Assembly: GCF_044761665.1 (NCBI RefSeq)
Contig: NZ_JBIWCW010000016.1
Location: forward strand, 1-64,000
Length of the DNA stretch: 64,000 bases
From: Peribacillus sp044761665
GTDB lineage: Bacteria > Bacillota > Bacilli > Bacillales > DSM-1321
Direction of reading: 5' to 3'
Shown: in pieces, positions 34,388 through 41,431 of the stretch
How the letters are laid out: every line of letters starts with the position of its first letter
How positions within the stretch are numbered: the first letter of the stretch is position 1
Translations under genes and position numbers: made by a program
Notes under the pieces: model-generated
Databases searched by the model: none
Seen by the model: the letters and a program-made list of their open reading frames with translations, nothing else
What the model was told of the DNA's origin: nothing

Positions 34388-35965
34388 ATGAAGCGTGTTT
34401 GGTGTCTGTATCGTGTATCTACCATGAAGCAAGTCGCTACTGATGATGACATCCCGATTCAAAAAAACGCGTGCCATGAATTCGTGAAAAATAAGCAAGG
34501 TTGGATGATTACCAATGAATTGATAGAAAAAGGGGTGTCAGGCTGGTCGAAGAAAGCGAATGAAAGGGACGCATTGAATACGATTAAACAAGGGGCCAAG
34601 GATAAGGAACTCGATGTTCTATTGGTATTCATGTTTGACCGGTTGGGAAGGAGGGAGGATGAAACGCCGTTGATCGTTAATTTCCTGAATCAAAATGCTA
34701 TCGAAGTTTGGTCAACACAAGAAGGGCGACGGAACACGGAATCACATATCGATAAGTTATTAAATTATATTAGTTTCTGGCAATCTGACGGGGAAAGCCA
34801 GAAAACATCCATGAGGGTTAGAGAAGCTAAAAAGCAGCTAAGTGAGCAAGGGTACTTTCAAGGAGGGGCGGCGCCGATTGGTTACAGGATCCTCGAAACG
34901 AATCGATTGCACTGGAAGAGCAAAGACAGATATCTAAAAGAATTGGCGGTGGATGAAGAAGAGGCGGAGATGATCAAGCTGATCTTCAGTTTATATGTCG
35001 ACCGCCACATGGGCTATCGGAAGATCGTGGATTACTTGAATAACAGAGGCTACCGAAACCGGGAAGGAAACCTATTTGGGGTTAGTACGATCCAGCGTAT
35101 TTTATCCAATCCGATTTATATAGGAAAGAAACGTTACAAAGGGTTTAATGGGGAAGAGGGACATACTCAGCCATATAATGGGACGTTACGAATCGTTTCA
35201 GATGATCTATTCAAGCAAGCCGAGCAGATCAGGAGCACAAGAAGGAACAACATCAAGAAACAAGACAAATCAGGCATACCACTTGCAGGGAAGTTGATGT
35301 TTTCAGGAATGGCCCATTGTAAGTATTGCGGGGCGAAGTTGAGCGGGAACTATCTTTATCGAAAACAAAAAGGTAAAGGAGATTCCACTGTTACGTATCG
35401 GTATAAATGTCCACTCAATAAAGGCAGGGCATATGGTGCTCATGAAAGCAGTACATGGGAAGCCAAGAAGTACGATGCGATCCTGATGAAACAGGTGAAG
35501 GCTGTACTTTCACAGCTCGATTTAAGCCCATACTTGGCCCGCGCTGTTCACAAACCCTCCCATCTGGCACAGTGTGAGCGGAATTTAAAGCTGTTGGATA
35601 AGGAATATCTAGCATGGATGAAGCAATTAGTGAGGCTGCAAGCTGAAATCAGTAAATCATTGGTTGGCGAGAGTGTATTTACCCCGGAACAACTGTCAGG
35701 TGCCATAGAAGATATTAATAGGAAGGTCGCTGAAAATACCGCTAGTAGGATGAGGGTAAGAGCAGACATGGAAAATCGCAGCGCCGAAGTTAATGATGTG
35801 AAACATTGGGAACTAGAATTCGATAAAGCGGACAATGATTTGAAGAAGGCGATGCTGTCGAGGATTATTGATAAAGTGATCTTAGGAAAAAATGAAGTGG
35901 AGATCATGTTCAATTTTACCCTACAGGAGTGCCTGAAACCAAACAATGAGGAACCTTCTTTATAG
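34388..35965 (+). CDS. large serine recombinase (site-specific integrase)
   Basis: A 525-residue recombinase. The resolvase domain (1-150) has the nucleophile S11 in LYRVSTMKQ and the FMFDRLGRREDET segment. The recombinase domain (about 165-285) shows GYRKIVDYLNNRGYRNREG and VSTIQRILSNPIYIG. A zinc ribbon with CKYC and a later cysteine (about 312-345) and a coiled-coil tail (about 395-470) follow. I chose ATG 34388 with GAGG nine bases upstream. Its stop lies 26 bases from the right att site, as expected for an integrase of the element. Confidence 0.93.
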   Translation: MKRVWCLYRVSTMKQVATDDDIPIQKNACHEFVKNKQGWMITNELIEKGVSGWSKKANERDALNTIKQGAKDKELDVLLVFMFDRLGRREDETPLIVNFLNQNAIEVWSTQEGRRNTESHIDKLLNYISFWQSDGESQKTSMRVREAKKQLSEQGYFQGGAAPIGYRILETNRLHWKSKDRYLKELAVDEEEAEMIKLIFSLYVDRHMGYRKIVDYLNNRGYRNREGNLFGVSTIQRILSNPIYIGKKRYKGFNGEEGHTQPYNGTLRIVSDDLFKQAEQIRSTRRNNIKKQDKSGIPLAGKLMFSGMAHCKYCGAKLSGNYLYRKQKGKGDSTVTYRYKCPLNKGRAYGAHESSTWEAKKYDAILMKQVKAVLSQLDLSPYLARAVHKPSHLAQCERNLKLLDKEYLAWMKQLVRLQAEISKSLVGESVFTPEQLSGAIEDINRKVAENTASRMRVRADMENRSAEVNDVKHWELEFDKADNDLKKAMLSRIIDKVILGKNEVEIMFNFTLQECLKPNNEEPSL

Positions 35966-35970
35966 AGACT

Positions 35971-36543
35971 TCAAACATGCATTTCGTTACTGGATGCGAA
36001 TGCGGTCGCGATATTCGCAAAATCTATATTCTGAATGAGCTTCAAGTCTTTTTGTGGGTCGATATTATGCTTTTTCAAGACAAATTCCCCAGCCATTTGC
36101 GGCATTCCGCCTTTCCGCTGACCTAGGAAAGTGGAGTCTTTCAACATATCCCATTCGAAATTTTCAATCTTTTCACGTGAAACAAGGAAGGTTCCATCCG
36201 TTTGCGTGAGCTGTGCGAAGTTAATGACCGGATCACTGGATCCTTGGGCCTGGACATAGATGGATGTTTCCGATCCGACGAGTGCAATGTCTGCGCCATC
36301 AGACAGTAAAGTGGTCATCGTCTTGTCGCCGCCAGCCGTCGTTTTCAAATCGACTTTCAAGCCCTCTTCTTCAAAGAAACCTTTTTCAATCGCGACATAC
36401 TGTGGCGTATAGAAAAGCGAGCGCGTCACTTCGGCCACGCGGACCTTCGTCGTTTCTTCTTTCTTTTTTCCACAGGCCCCGAGTGGAATCACCAGCATGC
36501 AAACAAGTAAAAATAGGACACCCGCTTTACACCATTTTTTCAA
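35971..36543 (-). pseudogene. ytlA: 5' half of ytlA, substrate-binding lipoprotein (split by insertion)
   Basis: This encodes the N-terminal 184 residues of an NMT1/SsuA-type binding protein: a signal peptide with lipobox LGAC (C24), then KVRVAEVTRSLFYTPQYVAIEKGFFEEEGL spread over residues 33-62 and GADIALVGSE. After FAS at the 9-bp repeat come six foreign codons (SNEMHV) and a stop at 35971. The start is TTG at 36543 behind AAGGAGG. The rest of the gene is at 29292-29750. The truncated product lacks the second lobe and is unlikely to bind substrate. Confidence 0.9.
35992..36000. repeat. right junction (att) of the ytlA element, 9-bp direct repeat
   Basis: GGATGCGAA, identical to 29742-29750. 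ATTTCGTTA at 35981-35989 lies just inside the element end. Confidence 0.82.
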
Positions 36544-36678
36544 TTTACCTTCCTCCTTGATATATAGGAATTTTGCCTACCTTATCGTATGAACGAGTGG
36601 GGAATTTGTGAATGCCTATCAGGGGATAAAATTGGGTGAATGTTTTACAATAAGGGAAAGAGAAAGGGGGAGCGGAAC

Positions 36679-37467
36679 ATGAAGAACGGAAGTATCATTT
36701 CAAAGCAACGGTTCCCCTCACCACATCCAGGCATTCACCTTTTTTTAGTCACATACATGTCTCAGGGCTTGAAGGTAAAGGGATTACTTGCGGAACCGGT
36801 GGAGGGGGACATTCATGATGCTTTCCTTTATTTACGGGGTGGCATTAAAAATGTAGGCAAGGTGAGACCAGGACGTATCATACAGTACGCAGCAGAAGGT
36901 TTCATCGTCTTTGCCCCTTTTTACCGGGGGAACCAAGGCGGCGAGGGTGACGAAGATTTTGCCGGAGAAGACCGGTTCGATGCGATATCGGGCTTCAATC
37001 TGCTTGAGCAACATCCGCGGGTGAATAAGGAACATATTCATATCCTCGGTTTTTCCCGGGGTGGAATCATGGCTCTTTGGACGGCGATTCACTGCAAGAC
37101 GGCGGCTTCCCTTGTCACATGGGGCGGGGTGTCCGATATGTTCATGACGTATGTCGAACGAGTCGACATGCGGCGGATGATGAAGCGGGTCATCGGTGGT
37201 ACACCTAAGAAATGTCCGGAACAATATGAATACAGGACACCGTTGTTTGCGATTGAGGAGTTGAATGTTTCAGTGCTAATCATACACGGGGAACGGGACG
37301 ACAATGTGTCGGTGGAACATGCCTATCGACTGGAGAAAAGGTTAAAGGCCCACGATAAGCCGGTCGAGAGCTGGTTTTTCCCGCAATTCACGCATTTCTT
37401 CCCGCCTGCGGTCAATCGAAAAGTGGTCGAAGATTTAACAACTTGGATGAAAAGTAAAACCGAATAA
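36679..37467 (+). CDS. ytmA: YtmA-like alpha/beta hydrolase (prolyl oligopeptidase family)
   Basis: A 262-residue cytoplasmic hydrolase-fold protein. The nucleophile elbow GFSRGG lies near residue 118, the acid in HGERDD near 215, and the histidine in FTHFFPP near 242. The substrate is unknown. GGGGGAGCGG precedes the ATG at 36679, which I prefer to the frame opening at 36640. It is divergent from ytlA and followed by ytmB, as in B. subtilis. Confidence 0.85.
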   Translation: MKNGSIISKQRFPSPHPGIHLFLVTYMSQGLKVKGLLAEPVEGDIHDAFLYLRGGIKNVGKVRPGRIIQYAAEGFIVFAPFYRGNQGGEGDEDFAGEDRFDAISGFNLLEQHPRVNKEHIHILGFSRGGIMALWTAIHCKTAASLVTWGGVSDMFMTYVERVDMRRMMKRVIGGTPKKCPEQYEYRTPLFAIEELNVSVLIIHGERDDNVSVEHAYRLEKRLKAHDKPVESWFFPQFTHFFPPAVNRKVVEDLTTWMKSKTE

Positions 37468-37506
37468 TGATAGAATGAAGTATATTGACCAGAGGAGGAG
37501 ATATAC

Positions 37507-37749
37507 ATGGGCATGCCTATGGAACTCAACACCATGATCGTGACAAAGGGAAACGAAGTTCGTGAACAAGAGAATGTGTTCAGCCTGACGAAAGCTGGGT
37601 ACCGCCTGTATCCTATCGACATCCCGATTGACGTCCGTAAAACGATTCAATCTGATTCAAGCGGAACGGCGGTTATCCAAAAAGTCGAATGGACGAACGA
37701 AAAAACCACCATTACATACCAATTGATCTCACTGAATTCAACAAACTGA
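37507..37749 (+). CDS. ytmB: YtmB-like DUF2584 protein
   Basis: An 80-residue protein of the DUF2584 family (MELNTMIVTKGNEVREQE, LTKAGYRLYPIDIPIDVRK). AGGAGGAG precedes the ATG. It follows ytmA by 39 bases. Function unknown. Confidence 0.82.
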   Translation: MGMPMELNTMIVTKGNEVREQENVFSLTKAGYRLYPIDIPIDVRKTIQSDSSGTAVIQKVEWTNEKTTITYQLISLNSTN

Positions 37750-37755
37750 ATACCT

Positions 37756-37789
37756 GAAGCGCATGGCGACCTAGCATGCGCTTTTTTTG
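37756..37789 (+). terminator. terminator of ytmAB
   Basis: Stem AGCGCATG/CATGCGCT with a nine-base loop and a run of seven T. Confidence 0.9.
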
Positions 37790-37807
37790 ATGTGGGTTGT
37801 TGTGCGG

Positions 37808-37907
37808 AATTCAACGTTGGGGCGGATAATTCAACATTCGCAGGAATAATTCAACATTCACAGGAATAATTCAACATTCACGCTCATAATTCGACTTTCA
37901 GCACAAA
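37808..37907. repeat. minisatellite block A: five units of 20 bp
   Basis: AATTCAAC (AATTCGAC in the fifth) starts at 37808, 37828, 37848, 37868 and 37888, an exact 20-bp period. Units 2 and 3 are nearly identical (AATTCAACATTC-C-CAGGAAT). It is noncoding on both strands as far as I can see. Confidence 0.9.
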
Positions 37908-37926
37908 AACCGGTCGAGATTTGTGG

Positions 37927-38031
37927 AATTCAACCACGAAGACGATTAATTCGACCAGGCCACAAATTAATTCAACCACAGAAAGGAATAATTCAACCAC
38001 AACATCCAATAATTCAACCACGCAAAAGTGC
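37927..38031. repeat. minisatellite block B: five units of 21 bp
   Basis: AATTCAACC or AATTCGACC starts at 37927, 37948, 37969, 37990 and 38011, an exact 21-bp period. Because 21 is a multiple of three, a frame from TTG 37921 reads a seven-residue repeat beginning NSTT, then unrelated residues to 38139. There is no ribosome binding site before that TTG, so I treat it as noncoding. Confidence 0.9.
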
Positions 38032-38099
38032 GAGACTAATTTGGTTCCATATTTTCGTGGAAAGTTATTTGATTTTTATAAAATATCCAAAAGTGGGAG

Positions 38100-38105
38100 T
38101 ATAAT
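38100..38105 (+). promoter_or_regulatory. candidate -10 box of the TSUP gene
   Basis: A perfect TATAAT 34 bases before the start codon. The -35 region is A/T-rich without a good match. Confidence 0.4.
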
Positions 38106-38139
38106 AGATGAGATATTGCTGTTGAAAGAAGGAGACTAG

Positions 38140-38910
38140 ATGGAGGATATTAATCTTTATACACTGCTATTTTTAGTGATTGCCGGTTTTATTGCTGCGT
38201 TCATTGATTCTGTTGTGGGCGGAGGCGGACTTATTTCCATTCCTGCTTTGTTGTTTACGGGGATGTCGCCATCAGCGGCACTTGCGACGAATAAGTTTTC
38301 GAGCTCTATGGGATCTTTGACGAGTACGATATCATTCATTCGTGCTGGGAAAGTGAACTTCAAATTTGTCATCAAGTTTTTGCCGCTTACGGTGGTCGGG
38401 TCGATTTTAGGCGCATATGTCGTTCACTTTGTATCGCCTGATATTTTGAAGCCGCTGATTTTAGTAATATTAGTGATAGTCGCGATTTACACGATCGTCA
38501 AAAAGGACTGGGGAAAAGAAACCTTATATAAAGGGTTAACCCGGAATAAGCTGATCATGATGCTATTGGTCATTTTTGCGATCGGCTTTTATGATGGGTT
38601 TCTTGGACCAGGGACGGGTTCGTTTTTGTTGTTTGCTTTCTTGATCATCGGATTTGATTTTGTTCAAGCGGCAGGGAATGCAAAAATCTTGAACTTTGGC
38701 AGTAACATTGCCGCGCTTGTCGTGTTCCTATCGATGGGTACGGTCAATTTCGCTTACGGGATTCCGATGGGGATTGCGATGGTTGCCGGGGCTTTGGTCG
38801 GGACCAACTTCGCGATAAAAAAAGGATCTTCCTATGTCCGGGTATTATTCATTGGCGTCACCGTGTTATTGATAGGCAAGAATATCTTGAACTATCTTCA
38901 TCTGATTTAA
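38140..38910 (+). CDS. TSUP (TauE/SafE) family permease
   Basis: A 256-residue membrane protein with about eight hydrophobic segments in two repeats. The family motifs GGGGLISIPALLFTGMSPSAALATNK (about residues 28-53) and GFYDGFLGPGTGSFLLFAF are present. The family exports or imports sulfite, organosulfonates or other small anions; the substrate here is unknown. AAGGAG precedes the ATG. Confidence 0.87.
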   Translation: MEDINLYTLLFLVIAGFIAAFIDSVVGGGGLISIPALLFTGMSPSAALATNKFSSSMGSLTSTISFIRAGKVNFKFVIKFLPLTVVGSILGAYVVHFVSPDILKPLILVILVIVAIYTIVKKDWGKETLYKGLTRNKLIMMLLVIFAIGFYDGFLGPGTGSFLLFAFLIIGFDFVQAAGNAKILNFGSNIAALVVFLSMGTVNFAYGIPMGIAMVAGALVGTNFAIKKGSSYVRVLFIGVTVLLIGKNILNYLHLI

Positions 38911-38935
38911 GAGTTTGCTAGAATACATATTTTAA

Positions 38936-38967
38936 AATGGCCGTGGGATAACTGCGGCCGTTTTTTA
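38936..38967 (+). terminator. terminator of the TSUP gene
   Basis: Stem GGCCG/CGGCC extended by A/T and G-U pairs, then six T. Confidence 0.75.
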
Positions 38968-39015
38968 TTGTTAGATAGTTCCTGTATACAGAATAATAGT
39001 TTTATGCGATAATTT

Positions 39016-39035
39016 CCTGACGAACGTTCGTTAGG
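39016..39035. promoter_or_regulatory. palindromic operator upstream of the TetR-MATE operon
   Basis: CCTGACGAACGTTCGTTAGG is a 20-bp palindrome with one mismatched pair and a perfect core ACGAACGTTCGT, 51 bases before the start. It fits autoregulation by the TetR protein. Confidence 0.65.
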
Positions 39036-39086
39036 ATGAAGGGCGTGCTTGTGCGGTAAGATATTGGTTTATGAAAGGTGAAGATC

Positions 39087-39656
39087 ATGAAAAGTGAAGA
39101 TATCAAAAAAGCGGCACTCAAATATTTTTCGATTCATGGATATGAGGGGACGTCGCTTTCTCAAATCGCTGACGATGTGGGGATTAAAAAGCAGTCGATT
39201 TATTCTCATTTTAAAGGGAAAGATGATTTATTTCTCGCCGTCCTCAAAGATGCCAAGGAGATGGAGCTCTCCTCTTACGTGGCGTATTTCAAGCAAAAAC
39301 AGGAACCGGAAAAGACATTGTATGGATTCCTGGAAGAGATGAGAAAGATGTTTCAGGAGAACGAGAATTTGAAGTTCTGGCTTCGGATGGAATTCTTTCC
39401 GCCTCCGCATTTGTACAAAGAGGTGCAGCGGGAAGCGATGGATCTTGAGAATCAACAAGAAGCTTTGTTAGAAGAGTTATTCGAATCATGGATATCGGAA
39501 GGGGTCCTTGCGGGGAGTGCCCGGACGCTGACGTTGGCGTACACAGGTGTAATCGTCGCAATCATGGTTGAGCTGGCCTACTCCGATGATTCCAAGCGAC
39601 TGGAAGAGAAATTCGAAGCATTATGGACCGTATTTTGGAGAGGAATATCCAAGTAA
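39087..39656 (+). CDS. TetR/AcrR family regulator
   Basis: A 189-residue regulator. The N-terminal helix-turn-helix is at residues 5-50 (KKAALKYFSIHGYEGTSLSQIADDVGIKKQSIYSHFKGKDDLF). The effector domain includes many aromatic residues (FWLRMEFFPPPHLYKE). AAAGGTG precedes the ATG at 39087. It is cotranscribed with a MATE exporter 25 bases downstream and probably represses the operon through the palindrome upstream. Confidence 0.87.
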   Translation: MKSEDIKKAALKYFSIHGYEGTSLSQIADDVGIKKQSIYSHFKGKDDLFLAVLKDAKEMELSSYVAYFKQKQEPEKTLYGFLEEMRKMFQENENLKFWLRMEFFPPPHLYKEVQREAMDLENQQEALLEELFESWISEGVLAGSARTLTLAYTGVIVAIMVELAYSDDSKRLEEKFEALWTVFWRGISK

Positions 39657-39681
39657 GGTTAGGTAAATAGGAGATGGAAAC

Positions 39682-41028
39682 ATGGCAATGAGAGAACAAC
39701 AACAGAAAAATCTTCTAGAAATAGAATCGACGGGAAAGGTCTTTTTACGCTACTTGATTCCATCGATGATCGGCATGATCTTGATGGCATTGAACTTTGT
39801 CGTCGATGGCGTCATGGTCGGAAATAAACTTGGTTCCGTCGCCTTAGCAGGGGTGAATATTGCTGGCCCCATTTATACCATATTTGTCGCGATGTCGATT
39901 TGGATTGGTGTCGGGGGTGCCACGCTATATTCCCAAAGCATGGGGGCGAAGGATCATGGACGGGCTCGTTTTATTTTTACACATTCCATCGTTTTAATTA
40001 CAGGCTTCACGATTATCATCGGTTTGATTGCCTTCCTGTTTCATGATCAGCTCGTGTTCGCGTTAGGGGCAAATGAGGCCACGGCGCCCTTTGCGACGGA
40101 TTATATGAATGTCTTCTTGATGCTGGGCTTTGTATTCACTTTAGAAAACGCCTTGAGTATATTTATCCGGAATAACGGAAATCCGACGCTTGCGATGTCG
40201 GCTTTGATCGTCACGGCTGTTTCTAATTTCATTTTGAACTATATCATTTTGTATGTGTACAATTTAGGGGTCCGCGAGATTGCGTTTGGGACAATCACCG
40301 CGTCAGCACTCGGGATCGTTGTGCTTTCGGCCCATTTCTTCACGAAAAGAAATACGCTTCGTCTGGTCAAGTTTCGTTTTGACAAAACGCTTTTTCTTCT
40401 TACCATGTCGATTGGTTTTCCGAGTTTTTTATCCGAACTTGGAGTGTCCGTTTTCACGATTGCCCATAATAATGTGTTTTCCCGTCTTGCAGGGACAGAT
40501 GGCTTGGCTGCCTTTTCCATCGTCAATTATGCACATAGTGTAATGCTGTTGATGTTTCTTGGCATCGGGTCAGCGATCCAACCGCTCGTTAGTTATTACC
40601 ATGGAGCCAAGGATGAGAAGCGAAAACGTGAGACGGTCCGCATTGCCGTCTTTACGGCAATCGGAGCAGGGGTTTTCATCACCTTGCTCGGGCAAGTGAC
40701 CGCTCCCTATATTGTAGATTTATTCGGGGACTTTTCGGAAGATGTGAAGGAACTCGCGACCATCGGCATTCGGATATTCTTTGGTGGCTATATTCTGATG
40801 GGAGTAAACTTCGTCATGATGACCTATTTTCAATCGGTCGGACAAGTCAGGATGGCAGCCTGGATCACGATCGGGCGGGAATTCCTTTTCATGCTCATCT
40901 TCCTCATGACACTACCCCTGATATTTGGAACCAATGCCGCATGGCTTTCGATTCCGTTATCAGAAGTAGTCATTTTCGGGACGATCTTGCTGTATTTAAA
41001 AAGAGAAGGTGCGTTCTTCGGTAAATGA
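39682..41028 (+). CDS. MATE family efflux transporter
   Basis: A 448-residue protein with twelve hydrophobic segments in two MatE domains (about 20-180 and 240-400). Cation-coupled exporter of drugs or metabolites; the substrate is unknown. AGGAGATGG precedes the ATG. It follows the TetR gene in one operon and ends at a terminator. Confidence 0.9.
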   Translation: MAMREQQQKNLLEIESTGKVFLRYLIPSMIGMILMALNFVVDGVMVGNKLGSVALAGVNIAGPIYTIFVAMSIWIGVGGATLYSQSMGAKDHGRARFIFTHSIVLITGFTIIIGLIAFLFHDQLVFALGANEATAPFATDYMNVFLMLGFVFTLENALSIFIRNNGNPTLAMSALIVTAVSNFILNYIILYVYNLGVREIAFGTITASALGIVVLSAHFFTKRNTLRLVKFRFDKTLFLLTMSIGFPSFLSELGVSVFTIAHNNVFSRLAGTDGLAAFSIVNYAHSVMLLMFLGIGSAIQPLVSYYHGAKDEKRKRETVRIAVFTAIGAGVFITLLGQVTAPYIVDLFGDFSEDVKELATIGIRIFFGGYILMGVNFVMMTYFQSVGQVRMAAWITIGREFLFMLIFLMTLPLIFGTNAAWLSIPLSEVVIFGTILLYLKREGAFFGK

Positions 41029-41042
41029 GGTCATGGAATCTA

Positions 41043-41071
41043 AAGATCACCAAGTGGGTGGTCTTTTTTTG
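41043..41071 (+). terminator. terminator of the TetR-MATE operon
   Basis: Stem AAGATCACC/GGTGGTCTT with a short loop and seven T. Confidence 0.9.
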
Positions 41072-41097
41072 CTTTCCAGAAATTTTTCGAAAAAATA

Positions 41098-41157
41098 TTG
41101 ACAGGATCATCCTCCTGTTATATATTATTTGTATATTAAATTTATTGTTATATAACA
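41098..41157 (+). promoter_or_regulatory. strong promoter with palindrome before a 46-residue ORF
   Basis: TTGACA (41098-41103), exactly 17 bases, TATATT (41121-41126). The -10 box overlaps CTGTTATATA, and a full palindrome TGTTATATAACA lies at 41146-41157. Shared TGTTATATA halves suggest a repressor site spanning the promoter and leader. Confidence 0.65.
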
Positions 41158-41173
41158 GAGGAGGAGAAAGAAA

Positions 41174-41314
41174 ATGAACATGTATAATAAAGCATATGAA
41201 ACGTATTTAATGATTTGCGAAAGATATGGAATCGAGTCGATTAACTTTCACCATTTCATCAAACACTTAACCGAAGATCAGTTGGACGAATATAGTAAAT
41301 TAGCGATTAATTGA
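41174..41314 (+). CDS. 46-residue hypothetical protein
   Basis: The peptide begins MNMYNKAYETYLMICERYG and ends EYSKLAIN; it looks helical and soluble. GAGGAGGAG is placed about eight bases before the ATG, and a near-consensus promoter precedes it. A terminator hairpin follows 50 bases after the stop. These signals make a real gene likely. No family is recognised. Confidence 0.65.
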   Translation: MNMYNKAYETYLMICERYGIESINFHHFIKHLTEDQLDEYSKLAIN

Positions 41315-41362
41315 AAAGGACGTGTTCATACAGATGGATTTAGCCGATGTGGAAGCCATATA

Positions 41363-41402
41363 GAAACCCCACCCGTTACGTTATAGTAAAGGTGGGGTTT
41401 TG
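41363..41402. terminator. terminator between the 46-residue ORF and the sensor kinase
   Basis: Perfect ten-pair stem AAACCCCACC/GGTGGGGTTT. T-rich on the + side. Confidence 0.8.
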
Positions 41403-41431
41403 TTATGTATTCAAATTTGGCCCTCGTTGTT

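Larger units (their letters stand above)
29742..36000. mobile_element. 6.25-kb integrative element in ytlA with serine recombinase
   Basis: The two halves of ytlA are separated by this segment, bounded by the 9-bp direct repeat GGATGCGAA. Repeat to repeat is exactly 6250 bp. Inside, from left to right, are mqo (-), a TetR repressor (-), a DHA2 exporter (+), a 63-residue ORF (+) and a large serine recombinase (+), whose stop is 26 bases from the right junction. Excision through one repeat rejoins ytlA in frame as 184 + 149 = 333 residues. There are no transposase, conjugation or replication genes, so it is a minimal integrase-plus-cargo element. It could also be a remnant of a larger one. Confidence 0.85.

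Noticed and set aside
29742..36000. Composite transposon or IS insertion in ytlA
   Set aside because: No transposase and no long terminal inverted repeats; the 9-bp identity occurs in native ytlA frame on both sides and a serine recombinase is present, which fits site-specific integration better.
37808..38031. CRISPR array
   Set aside because: Units are only 20-21 bp, the shared head is 8-9 bp, there are no 25-35 bp unique spacers, and no cas genes are near.
41110..41165. RNA hairpin hiding the ribosome binding site of the 46-residue ORF
   Set aside because: The upstream arm (CCTCCTGTTATAT) overlaps the -10 box and would not be in the transcript.
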